The notes under the pieces are model-generated. The model searched no databases and had not been told where the DNA came from. It was given only the letters and a program-made list of their open reading frames with translations. From CAYTLQ01 sp964438715 (GTDB taxonomy: Bacteria; Bacteroidota; Ignavibacteria; Ignavibacteriales; Ignavibacteriaceae), in contig CAYTLQ010000053.1 in NCBI GenBank assembly GCA_964438715.1, positions 1-8,397 on the forward strand: 8,397 nucleotides of DNA, read 5' to 3'. Every line of letters begins with the position of its first letter. The stretch's first letter is position 1. Both the position numbers and the translations under genes were made by a program. This document shows, in pieces, positions 1-7,067 of this stretch.

Positions 1-124
1 TGATACTGCCTCAGGCCGGTGAGGGTAATCTCACTCAGCTTTTGTTTCTGATTGTAAGATATCACTCTTACAATCAGAAACAAAAGCTGAGTGAGATTAC
101 CCTCACCGGCCTGAGGCAGTATCA
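1..124. repeat. Perfect 58-bp inverted repeat at the window edge, probable fold-back artefact
   Basis: Bases 1-58 are the exact reverse complement of 67-124 with no mismatch, separated by an 8-nt loop (59-66). The arms reach the first base of the window, so the repeat may be longer. It lies inside an open minus-strand reading frame. The arm at 67-124 reads as natural membrane-protein sequence continuing the gene, while the mirrored arm at 1-58 translates to a polar, charged tail unlike what precedes it. A perfect 58-bp stem inside a gene and at the very end of the sequence fits an assembly or amplification chimera better than a biological element. A genuine cruciform or terminator cannot be excluded without reads. 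Confidence 0.9.
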
Positions 125-809
125 TTGTCAAAGAAAAAAAGCATATCGCTAATATATGAGGCAGAAATTTCCTTAACTTCGAACGCCTTTTTGGTAGTTC
201 CGGTTGTTCGGGCGCAAAATTTCTACTGATAGTTGAAAGAGTATCCTTCAATTCTTCGCGTTTACTGGCAATCAATACCGGCATTCTGATTGCAAGAATT
301 CCCAGGAATATACCTGCAACTAAATGGAAAGCAAGATATACTCCAATTATCAGGTAACTAAATTTTATTTCGCCCTTATAAATTGACGACATAAAAGTAT
401 CATTGGTAACATACTTTCCAAACCGATTGAAGGCTTCCCAGAATTCTACACCAAATAGTACTGTCATCACTATTAACTTTTGTGATGCAGAGTAGAGAAG
501 AGCAAATAAGGCCGTTAAAAATGCGGCAAATTTTTCCTTACGAATAAGAGTAAAAACAAGGAATCCAAAAATACCCTGCACTGATATAGCGAAATATGAG
601 GTTAATGAAGAATGCGGACTTATGGTAAATTTTATCAGAATTACCTGAAGTGTAGCATCAAGAATATCCCGTTTTCTGCGGGTATTGTAACCAATTAATG
701 AAATCATCAGTGCCGCGAATCCACCAATAACGATACCGGTAACGGGCAACTTTACGGCATGAAGAATACCGCCTAAAAATGCCTCACTAAAGCTCCAGAT
801 TGCTGTCAA
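1..809 (-). CDS. Polytopic inner-membrane protein, 3' end missing, start uncertain
   Basis: This frame stays open from 908 down to the window edge, so the C-terminus is missing. The translation is rich in membrane segments. From the TTG at 809 these lie roughly at WSFSEAFLGGILHAV, LPVTGIVIGGFAALMISLIG, SYFAISVQGIFGFLVFTLI, FAAFLTALFALLYSAS, a stretch around YLIIGVYLAFHLVAGIFLGI, and a last segment around ILAICFFSLTMIL. A basic linker with KRRSKLRK precedes the last one. I do not recognise the family with confidence. The SEAFLGG and PVTG region followed by a second membrane block loosely recalls an ECF-transporter S component joined to a T component, but this is a guess. The start is unclear: TTG 809 is the first ordinary start codon, yet good-looking coding sequence extends upstream to about 876. 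It is the last visible gene of the operon, just downstream of the CMD-fold gene. Sequence left of about 66 is probably artefactual (mirrored arm). Confidence 0.72.
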   Translation of the reverse strand, partial: MTAIWSFSEAFLGGILHAVKLPVTGIVIGGFAALMISLIGYNTRRKRDILDATLQVILIKFTISPHSSLTSYFAISVQGIFGFLVFTLIRKEKFAAFLTALFALLYSASQKLIVMTVLFGVEFWEAFNRFGKYVTNDTFMSSIYKGEIKFSYLIIGVYLAFHLVAGIFLGILAIRMPVLIASKREELKDTLSTISRNFAPEQPELPKRRSKLRKFLPHILAICFFSLTMILPQAGEGNLTQLLFLIVRVISYNQKQKLSEITLTGLRQY

Positions 810-901
810 TCGCAGTATAGTGCTCTCAGTGCCTGTGTTGTAATCTCTATTATCAGAAATTTGCAGAAACTCCCCCGCAAAATTTACGTTGTTTTTTCTC
901 G

Positions 902-1213
902 TTAATTTTCAAGAATATCTTCAACCCAAGATAAAGCAGCCATAGAAGAAGGGAATCCGATACCTGTAATTGCGAGAAGTGCACACTGCTTAATTTCGGC
1001 AGATGATGCGCCTGCATCCAGAGCCTTCCTGGTTTGCGAATGTACCGAACCTTCTAAACCTGCACCGATAGCTATTCCTAATTTTACCAACGCAGCTGTT
1101 TTAGCATCGAGTGGACCAGCTTCTTTCAGTTCTTTTCCCAGAGATTCATATTTCTCTGCGACTGATGGATATTCATTTCTGAATTTTGTATAACGCTCGG
1201 GTAAGTCCTGCAT
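902..1213 (-). CDS. Carboxymuconolactone decarboxylase (CMD/AhpD-fold) family protein, Cys-less variant
   Basis: A 103-residue all-helical protein of CMD-domain size. The core motif is around residues 54-69 (LEGSVHSQTRKALDAGA), followed by SAEIKQCALLAITGIGFP (71-88) and MAALSWVEDIL. This matches the small CMD family (E..xH...A...GA...EI). The redox Cys-X-X-Cys of AhpD peroxidase-type members is absent: the equivalent stretch reads EGSVHS, and the only cysteine (Cys77) lies outside the motif. A thiol-peroxidase function is therefore unlikely and the role is unknown. I chose ATG 1213 over the TTG at 1255. The TTG would add 14 residues overlapping the methyltransferase end, with no ribosome site, while ATG 1213 has a GAAAG-type weak site and lies 16 nt after the methyltransferase stop. 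Its position in the exporter operon suggests a linked detoxification or enzymatic role, which is inference. Confidence 0.86.
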   Translation of the reverse strand: MQDLPERYTKFRNEYPSVAEKYESLGKELKEAGPLDAKTAALVKLGIAIGAGLEGSVHSQTRKALDAGASSAEIKQCALLAITGIGFPSSMAALSWVEDILEN

Positions 1214-1229
1214 GTTTTTTTCTTTCAAA

Positions 1230-1922
1230 TTATTTTTTGCAAATACCGAACACAATATATCTGTATCCGGCAGGTATTAATTTCTCAAACAAAAGATCAA
1301 GAAAACTTAAAATTCTTCTTTGAATTTCATTACGGCCAAATGTTCCAAAGAAACCCGCAGAATAAAATGTATTTGTGGTGAACATACTGCAAATTTCATT
1401 GAGTTCATTCCAATTAAGATAACGCCAATATTCCGCCCACTTAATAAATCTTTTCCTGAAATACCGGTGTATGAACGATGCTGTTAGATTTTCAGCAAAA
1501 AGTAGTAATCCTCCCGGTTTCAATACCCTGTGCAATTCTCTCATTGCAGTAATCTGTGCCTCTTTTGTACGAAGCGCACCGAGAACCGATTTAAATGTAA
1601 CGATATCGAAAGAAGCTGTTTTATATGGCAGATTGAGTACACTTGCTGAATCGTAAGATATTAATCCGGCAAGATTATACTTTGCGTGTTTTTCCTTTGC
1701 CGAGTCCTGCACGCCATTGAGATCGGTACAGAGAACATTGCATCCCTGAAGCGCAAAATAAAGAGACAATCCTCCTTTGTTTTCGCCAACGGCAAGCACT
1801 TTTTTACCGGATAAACTATTTGTGTGTTGTTGCCAGAATGAAATTGACTTCGACCAGTTTTTCACATCCCATTCGAAAACATCATTTATTTCTTTCCGGT
1901 TAAGAACTCGGTATTTATTCAA
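1230..1922 (-). CDS. Class I SAM-dependent methyltransferase
   Basis: A 230-residue protein with a Rossmann-type methyltransferase order. The glycine loop is KKVLAVGENKGGLS (40-53), the acidic end of strand 2 is CTDLNG (65-70), an acidic stretch DSASVLNLPY (91-100) is followed by FDIV (105-108), and RELHRVLKPGGLLLFAEN (128-145) is the typical strand-5 motif of Methyltransf_11-like enzymes. The glycine loop is atypical: GENKGG replaces the usual GCGxG, although its second half keeps glycines. The C-terminal 80 residues are aromatic and basic (HRYFRKRF, WAEYWRYLNW), suggesting a substrate or membrane-surface contact region. The start is a TTG overlapping the end of the upstream permease by 8 nt (TTGAATAA), with a weak AGAAAG upstream and no better start nearby. 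The substrate is unknown. Operon position suggests modification of the exported compound or of the envelope. Confidence 0.85.
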   Translation of the reverse strand: MNKYRVLNRKEINDVFEWDVKNWSKSISFWQQHTNSLSGKKVLAVGENKGGLSLYFALQGCNVLCTDLNGVQDSAKEKHAKYNLAGLISYDSASVLNLPYKTASFDIVTFKSVLGALRTKEAQITAMRELHRVLKPGGLLLFAENLTASFIHRYFRKRFIKWAEYWRYLNWNELNEICSMFTTNTFYSAGFFGTFGRNEIQRRILSFLDLLFEKLIPAGYRYIVFGICKK

Positions 1923-3045
1923 GGCGCTTTCTAAATCTTAACGAACTAAGAACTAAAATAAGAAATCCGATGAAAAAGAGAACTACTGCCTCCATCCACA
2001 AATCAGAAAAACCAAGTCCCTTTAGTATAACTCCTCTTATTATTATCAAAAAATATTTTAATGGTACAGCATAGCTGATAATTTGTATTATCGTGGGCAT
2101 ATTTTCCACCGGAAAAGCAAAGCCTGAAAGATACACCATTGGCATTAATATTACGAACACCGCTATCATCATTGCTTGTTGTTGAGTTTTGGATATTGTG
2201 GAAACAAACAGTCCTAATCCAAGAGTGGAAAGGATATATAAAAACGATGAAAAATAGAGAAACACAACACTCCCTCTTACAGGTATATCAAAAATGAATC
2301 GCATCCCCGTAAGAACAAGGAATACAGCGATAAAACCAAGAATAGCAAAAGGAATCAGTTTTCCGATAATCAGTTGAACCGGTTTTATGGGGGTTACAAT
2401 TAATTGTTCAAGAGTACCTAATTCTTTTTCCTTCACAATTGCCAACGATGTAAGCAATAATGTTATTACACTCAGCAAAAGCCCAACAATCGCGGGCACC
2501 ATAAAATATCTGGTACGAAGTTCAGGATTGTACCACACTCTGGGCTCAGTAATTATTTGCCCGACAGGTAATTTCTGAATGCCATGCATGGCAAGGTATT
2601 CGGCCATTATTTGTTTTGAGTATGTTGCAAGTACCGAAGAAATATAGCCTGCCGCAATGTTGGCAGTATTTCCATCCGAACCATTCAGTAAAACTTGTAC
2701 ACTCGCTGTTTCCTTTCGTTCCAGATTTTTTTCAAAATATTTCGGTATGACAACGGCGGCAATTACTTTTCCGTTTTCGAGGTATTCGGTTACTTCTTTA
2801 TCATTTTCCGCTATCAAAGGTTGTTCAAAAAATTCCGAACCATCAAAACTGTTTATAACAGCATGACTTTCATTACTCTTATCTTTATCAAGTATTATTA
2901 ACCTGACGGAATTTATATCGAGATTTGCCGCATAACCAAGAAATATAAGCTGCATAACAGGGGCAACCAGAGTAATTCCAAACATTTTGGGATCCCGGCG
3001 AAACTGACCAAATTCCTTTTTTATAATGTGAAATATGAGCCGCAT
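1915..3045 (-). CDS. ABC-2 type permease, YbhR-like
   Basis: A 376-residue permease of the ABC2_membrane_3 type. It has a short basic N-terminus (KKEFGQFRRDPK), one membrane helix at about 22-40, a large external domain at about 42-180 containing the conserved NGSDGNTANI stretch (121-130), then about five membrane helices between 182 and 368. The cytoplasmic KEKELGTLEQL motif (205-215) is the coupling-helix region typical of this family. It is the second of two paralogous permeases and corresponds in order to E. coli ybhR. I chose ATG 3045, one base after the previous stop (TAATATG), over a start at 3087 that would add 14 residues lying over the upstream gene. Its 3' end overlaps the methyltransferase start, so translation of the two is probably coupled. 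Likely acts in the inner membrane as one half of a heterodimeric channel. Confidence 0.93.
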   Translation of the reverse strand: MRLIFHIIKKEFGQFRRDPKMFGITLVAPVMQLIFLGYAANLDINSVRLIILDKDKSNESHAVINSFDGSEFFEQPLIAENDKEVTEYLENGKVIAAVVIPKYFEKNLERKETASVQVLLNGSDGNTANIAAGYISSVLATYSKQIMAEYLAMHGIQKLPVGQIITEPRVWYNPELRTRYFMVPAIVGLLLSVITLLLTSLAIVKEKELGTLEQLIVTPIKPVQLIIGKLIPFAILGFIAVFLVLTGMRFIFDIPVRGSVVFLYFSSFLYILSTLGLGLFVSTISKTQQQAMMIAVFVILMPMVYLSGFAFPVENMPTIIQIISYAVPLKYFLIIIRGVILKGLGFSDLWMEAVVLFFIGFLILVLSSLRFRKRLE

Positions 3046-3046
3046 A

Positions 3047-4186
3047 TTAACTGTTTTTCTCCCTTCGGATGAGTACAACTGAGGCAATTATTAACAATAC
3101 AGTTGCAAATAACAAAAGATAGATAACCTGATCCCAGAATGCTTCCAATCCGACACCCCGCAGTATTATTGCCCTGAGAATGACAATATAAAATTTTACA
3201 GGTGTAATGTTGGTTATTATCTGCAGAACTGCCGGCATACTTTCAATTGGGAAAATAAATCCGCTGAGAATTACAGAAGGTAAAAGAGATACCATAGTAC
3301 TTACCATGAAGGCGACCTGTTGTGAATCTGATGCGGCTGAAATTAAAATTCCAAGTGCAATAGCGGCGGAAAGAAAAACCAGTGTCGTAATAAACAGTAG
3401 TACCAAACTTCCTCTTACCTGAACATCGAAAATGAAATAACCTGTTACGAGGATTATCCCTGCGTTGAAAAGAGCAAGAAGGAGGTATGGAAGCGATTTT
3501 CCTACTAACAGTTCAAACGGATTTATTGGCGAAACATTTATCTGCTCCATAGTTCCCCGTTCCTTTTCTCTCACCAAAGTAAGCGCCACACTTACAACTG
3601 CGGTAATAACCAATATCATTCCTATAAGTCCGGGAATTAAAAATCGTGTAGTTTTAAGTTCAGGATTATACCAGAAGCGGGTGTTGACATCCAATGGGCG
3701 ATAGTGCTTTACGCCCTTTAATGACATTAGTTCAAGTGTGAGTTTATTACCGAACTCTGCAGAGAATGCACCGAGATAGTTTTGTATGATAGAGGCTGTG
3801 TTTCCATCAACCCCATCAATAAGAACCTGAATAACAGCTCTCTCTCCGGCATAAAAGTTTTTAGAAAAATCCTCATGAAATACGATTACACATTGTGCAA
3901 TTTTACCGTCAAGTATTTCTTTAATATTTTTTTCATCGTGCACAACCCCCTTAAAGTGAAAATATCTGCTATTCTCAATCTGCTGTATTATTTTTCTTGT
4001 CAGCTCTGAATTATCCCGATCTGTAATGACAATCTGGATATTTTCAACATCAAAGTTTACAGCATATCCGAAAATAATCAGCAGGAAAGCGGGAAAAAGT
4101 AATAATATCAATAACATCCTGATATCTCGAAGAAGATGTTTAAATTCCTTTTTCACCAGCGCTTTGAGTCTCTGATAACTAATCAT
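3047..4186 (-). CDS. ABC-2 type permease, YbhS-like
   Basis: A 379-residue permease with the same architecture as its downstream paralogue. The N-terminus is basic (KALVKKEFKHLLRD), followed by a helix at about 22-42, an external domain at about 45-180 with the DGVDGNTASI stretch (124-133), and a block of about five helices from 182 to 372. The EKERGTMEQI motif (207-216) is the cytoplasmic EKE/G-T-x-E-Q element of ABC2_membrane_3 drug and polymer exporters. The ATG at 4186 overlaps the stop of the upstream ATPase in ATGA, which fixes the start and suggests translational coupling. Gene order matches E. coli ybhS. The two permeases keep the same motifs but differ widely in sequence, consistent with an old duplication giving an obligate heterodimer. 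Substrate not determinable from sequence. Confidence 0.93.
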   Translation of the reverse strand: MISYQRLKALVKKEFKHLLRDIRMLLILLLFPAFLLIIFGYAVNFDVENIQIVITDRDNSELTRKIIQQIENSRYFHFKGVVHDEKNIKEILDGKIAQCVIVFHEDFSKNFYAGERAVIQVLIDGVDGNTASIIQNYLGAFSAEFGNKLTLELMSLKGVKHYRPLDVNTRFWYNPELKTTRFLIPGLIGMILVITAVVSVALTLVREKERGTMEQINVSPINPFELLVGKSLPYLLLALFNAGIILVTGYFIFDVQVRGSLVLLFITTLVFLSAAIALGILISAASDSQQVAFMVSTMVSLLPSVILSGFIFPIESMPAVLQIITNITPVKFYIVILRAIILRGVGLEAFWDQVIYLLLFATVLLIIASVVLIRREKNS

Positions 4187-5157
4187 TGAGTTTTACTCTC
4201 AAGCAGTGATATAAAAACATCTTCAAGCGTTGGAACGATCTTTTCCAGCCGGATTATTTCTAATGTTGCATCCTGAGAGAGAATCTCAAGTATGCGTTGA
4301 GAAGCATTTTCACTTTCGGAAACACTTAGATGCAGATTGTTACCGAATAAGGAAATATCAATAATACAATCTGCTCTTTCGAGTAACTGCATTGCTTTTA
4401 TTGGCTGATTACATTCGAGCTCGAGTATAGGATTTTTCAGAAAATCGTTTTTAAGTTCTTTTGGTGTACCGCCGGCAACAATACCGCCCTTGTCAATCAG
4501 TACAATATTATTGCAATACTCTGCTTCCTCCAGATAATGCGTGGTCACAAAAACAGTTGTTCCTTCGGCAGAAAGTTGATTTATCAAATCCCAAAAAGAT
4601 CTTCTTGAAATTGGATCCACTCCACTTGTTGGTTCGTCGAGAAATACAATTCCGGGTTTATGTATTACTGCAGTACCTATTGCTAACCGCTGTTTAATTC
4701 CGCCCGGCAGAGATCCGGTAAGCGTTTTTTCCTGTCCTTTAAGATTGGCTATTTCAAGCACCCACTCTTTTCTCTTTTTCAATTCCTGATTATCAAGACC
4801 ATAAATACCTCCAAAAAACTCGATGTTTTCCCCGATTGAAAGATCGTTATAGAGGGAAAACTTCTGCGACATATACCCGATATTCATTTTGACCTGATCA
4901 GGCTGAGTTTTGATGCTATATCCTGCTACTATTGCATCACCGGCGCTTGGTTCAAGGATACCGCAAAGCATTTTAATTGTAGTAGATTTACCGGCGCCAT
5001 TAGCGCCCAGAAATCCAAAAATTTCACCTTTTCGTACTGAAAAACTTATATCGTTTACCGATACGAAACTGCCAAACTCTTTTCTTAGCTTATAAACTTC
5101 AATAGCCGAATCCGAATTTCCCAAGCGGTAATTTTCATTTTTACTCTGAACGCTCAT
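4183..5157 (-). CDS. ABC transporter ATPase, equivalent to the second NBD of YbhF
   Basis: A 324-residue nucleotide-binding subunit. Walker A is GANGAGKST (51-59), the Q-loop is YMSQ (Gln98), the signature is LPGGIKQ (150-156), Walker B is GIVFLDEP (169-176), and the switch histidine is present in TTHYLEEAE (His207). The signature has Pro where LSGGQ-type motifs have Ser; a similar LP-G-KQ form occurs in the C-terminal NBD of E. coli YbhF, so it is likely a family feature and not damage. About 20 residues precede the NBD proper, and about 100 residues after it form the DrrA-type C-terminal region ending in PTLEDVFISLL. The ATG at 5157 overlaps the previous gene in ATGA. It is expected to pair with the adjacent ATPase on the cytoplasmic face of the two permeases. 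Confidence 0.95.
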   Translation of the reverse strand: MSVQSKNENYRLGNSDSAIEVYKLRKEFGSFVSVNDISFSVRKGEIFGFLGANGAGKSTTIKMLCGILEPSAGDAIVAGYSIKTQPDQVKMNIGYMSQKFSLYNDLSIGENIEFFGGIYGLDNQELKKRKEWVLEIANLKGQEKTLTGSLPGGIKQRLAIGTAVIHKPGIVFLDEPTSGVDPISRRSFWDLINQLSAEGTTVFVTTHYLEEAEYCNNIVLIDKGGIVAGGTPKELKNDFLKNPILELECNQPIKAMQLLERADCIIDISLFGNNLHLSVSESENASQRILEILSQDATLEIIRLEKIVPTLEDVFISLLESKTQ

Positions 5158-6077
5158 GTATAATTACCCCCTGATTGAACCACATGAATGAACACATTTT
5201 CAAGTGAGGGTGTCATTTCTCTGTAATCAATGAGATGAATTCCTGCTGAGATTATTTTCTCTGCAAACTCATTCACCGAAATATCCGGCTCGGTTATAAT
5301 TATATGTATTCTGTCACCGAACAATTGAACATCTGCATTTAATAAAGTCTTAATTTTTGGTGCATCCGATTTTATATCATCGGTTACTACTTCCAAAGTA
5401 CGAATTCCTGTCTCGTGTTTTATTTGTTTCGGTGAGCCTATTTTCAGAATTTTTCCTTTATGCATTAATGCAATGCGGTGACATCTTTCTGCTTCATCAA
5501 GATACGGGGTTGACATAACAACAGTGATATTCTCCCCGCTTAATCCCGAGAGAATTTTCCAAAAATCCCGACGAGAAACAGGATCAACTCCCGTTGTCGG
5601 CTCATCCAGAAATAATATTTCCGGTTTATGAATCAAACTACAGGCTAAGGCAAGTTTTTGCTTCATTCCACCGGAAAGTTTATCGGCATATCGTTTTCGA
5701 AATGGCTTTAAACGGGTAAATTCCAATAACTCTTCTCTTCGTTTGCTGTAGTCTTTAACCTGATGAATATCGGCAAAAAATTCTATGTTTTCATCTATTG
5801 TAAGGTCACCATACAAACTAAATTTTTGGGAGAGATAACCAATTTTTTGCTGTATTGTTTTTTTACTTTTAACAGTATCCATACCCAGCACTTCTGCCGA
5901 GCCGGCTCCCGGTCTAATCAATCCGCATAACATACGGATAGTGGTAGATTTTCCCGCTCCGTCAGGACCAACCAATCCGAATAATTCGCCTCGTCTGATA
6001 GTAAATGATACCCCACGAACAGCCCTAACCTCTCCAAAATTTCTTTCAACCTGCTTCAATGAAATAATATTATCCAT
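5154..6077 (-). CDS. ABC transporter ATPase, equivalent to the first NBD of YbhF
   Basis: A 307-residue nucleotide-binding subunit. Walker A is GPDGAGKST (37-45), the Q-loop is YLSQ (Gln84), the signature is the consensus LSGGMKQ (134-140), and Walker B is ILFLDEP (154-160). The switch histidine is replaced: the motif reads STPYLDEAE, with Pro191 where His is normal. Loss of this histidine also occurs in the N-terminal NBD of E. coli YbhF, from memory (STAY). The C-terminus has the PSLENVFI element shared with the next ATPase. The start is ATG 6077, 12 nt after the adaptor stop, with no strong ribosome site. The stop overlaps the next start in ATGA. In E. coli the two NBDs form one polypeptide; here they are encoded separately but remain coupled. 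Confidence 0.95.
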   Translation of the reverse strand: MDNIISLKQVERNFGEVRAVRGVSFTIRRGELFGLVGPDGAGKSTTIRMLCGLIRPGAGSAEVLGMDTVKSKKTIQQKIGYLSQKFSLYGDLTIDENIEFFADIHQVKDYSKRREELLEFTRLKPFRKRYADKLSGGMKQKLALACSLIHKPEILFLDEPTTGVDPVSRRDFWKILSGLSGENITVVMSTPYLDEAERCHRIALMHKGKILKIGSPKQIKHETGIRTLEVVTDDIKSDAPKIKTLLNADVQLFGDRIHIIITEPDISVNEFAEKIISAGIHLIDYREMTPSLENVFIHVVQSGGNYT

Positions 6078-6089
6078 TGAAATTTCGTT

Positions 6090-7067
6090 TTATTGATTTT
6101 TTGTTAGTAAAAACTGTACATCAGCAGGAAGTCCGGGTTTTAGTAATTGTTTTTCGTTTGGTATTCGTAACCTGACAGCAAATACCAACTTCACCCGCTC
6201 ATCTTTCGTAAGTATATTTTTCGGTGTAAATTCTGCTTCGGGAGATATAAATATTACTTCACCCTTAGCCGCTGTATTTCCGCCGGCATCCAGAAAGATG
6301 TCAGCCTTATCTCCAACTTTAATATATGGCAGTTCCTCTTCGGGAATATAAACTGTAATTTCGGCTTCCTGAAGGTTTGAGACTTTAAGCAAGGATGCCA
6401 TTTGTCCGACAGTTTCACCCTGTTCCACATATTGCTTTGAAACAGTGCCATCCATCGGCGAAATGATGTAAGTGTCCCTAATTGATTTTCGAATCAGTTC
6501 TGCATTGGCAATAGCCTGATCTAATCGGGCTTTGGCTTGCTTCAATTCTTCAGGGCGTGCAATATTCTTCATTTTCTTCAGGTTCTGTTCTGCCGCTTGT
6601 AGTTGTTCTTTACTTAGAACATATCGCAAAACAATATCATCGTACTGTTTCTGAGTTACGGATTGCGATTTGAGTAAAGATTCAAACCTGTTTTTATCGT
6701 TCTCAGCCTGATGAAAATTTGCAAGCGCCTGTGCATATACTGCTTCTGCCTGTTCAATATCTTCCTTTCGTGAACCATTAATTAGTAGTTCATACTGTGC
6801 TCTTGCTAATTCAACACCTGCTTCGGCAACATTCAGTTGGAGTCGCAGATTTTCGTTATCCAAAATCAGCAGTGTATCACCGGCTTTTACTACACTTCCC
6901 TCCTCAAAATTTATCTTCTTTATTTCTCCGGGAGTTTTAGAACTGAGCGTTACATACTTCGCTTCAATTGTTCCGGTGGCTGTAATTTTTTCTTTATCAC
7001 CTGATTCATTGCATGAAACGAATACAACAATTATTACCATTACTGCAAGAATCACCTGTAATTTCAT
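6090..7067 (-). CDS. HlyD-type membrane-fusion (periplasmic adaptor) protein, YbhG-like, putative lipoprotein
   Basis: A 325-residue adaptor. The N-terminus has a hydrophobic segment (4-17) ending in FVSC-N, so Cys19 is a plausible lipobox cysteine, although Phe at -3 is unusual. Next comes the first lipoyl/barrel-sandwich half (about 32-72: TGTIEAKYVTLSSKTPGEI and KAGDTLLILD). A long coiled coil spans about 76-197 with the LLINGSRKEDIEQA signature of YbhG-like adaptors, and the second lipoyl half starts at TYIISPMDGTVS (199-210). A beta-barrel region follows (about 233-300), and the protein ends with LLKPGLPADV. The ATG at 7067 overlaps the TetR stop in ATGA. It would connect the inner-membrane ABC permeases to a TolC-like outer-membrane channel, which is not encoded in the window. 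Confidence 0.94.
   Translation of the reverse strand: MKLQVILAVMVIIVVFVSCNESGDKEKITATGTIEAKYVTLSSKTPGEIKKINFEEGSVVKAGDTLLILDNENLRLQLNVAEAGVELARAQYELLINGSRKEDIEQAEAVYAQALANFHQAENDKNRFESLLKSQSVTQKQYDDIVLRYVLSKEQLQAAEQNLKKMKNIARPEELKQAKARLDQAIANAELIRKSIRDTYIISPMDGTVSKQYVEQGETVGQMASLLKVSNLQEAEITVYIPEEELPYIKVGDKADIFLDAGGNTAAKGEVIFISPEAEFTPKNILTKDERVKLVFAVRLRIPNEKQLLKPGLPADVQFLLTKNQ

Noticed and set aside
1..124. Intrinsic terminator or terminal inverted repeat of a mobile element
   Set aside because: The stem is far too long and perfect for a terminator, no T-run follows it, and no transposase or target duplication is visible. A fold-back artefact is simpler.
1214..1255. Longer N-terminus of the CMD protein from TTG 1255
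   Set aside because: It would overlap the methyltransferase end, has no ribosome site, and the family homology starts after ATG 1213.
3046..3087. Longer N-terminus of the second permease from 3087
   Set aside because: The extra 14 residues overlap the upstream gene and are polar. ATG 3045 follows the upstream stop by one base and starts the typical basic N-terminus.
2387..4009. Plus-strand open frames of 60-80 codons opposite the permease genes
   Set aside because: They are antisense to strongly supported membrane-protein genes, show no domain character and have no ribosome sites.
4683..4710. LPGG signature of the second ATPase read as an inactivating mutation
   Set aside because: A similar LP-G-KQ form is, from memory, normal in the C-terminal NBD of YbhF-type proteins, and every other motif is intact.
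6254..6451. Minus-strand 65-residue open frame inside the adaptor gene
   Set aside because: It lies wholly within the adaptor in another frame and its composition (Trp, Cys, Lys-rich) is not protein-like. The adaptor frame has clear domains.
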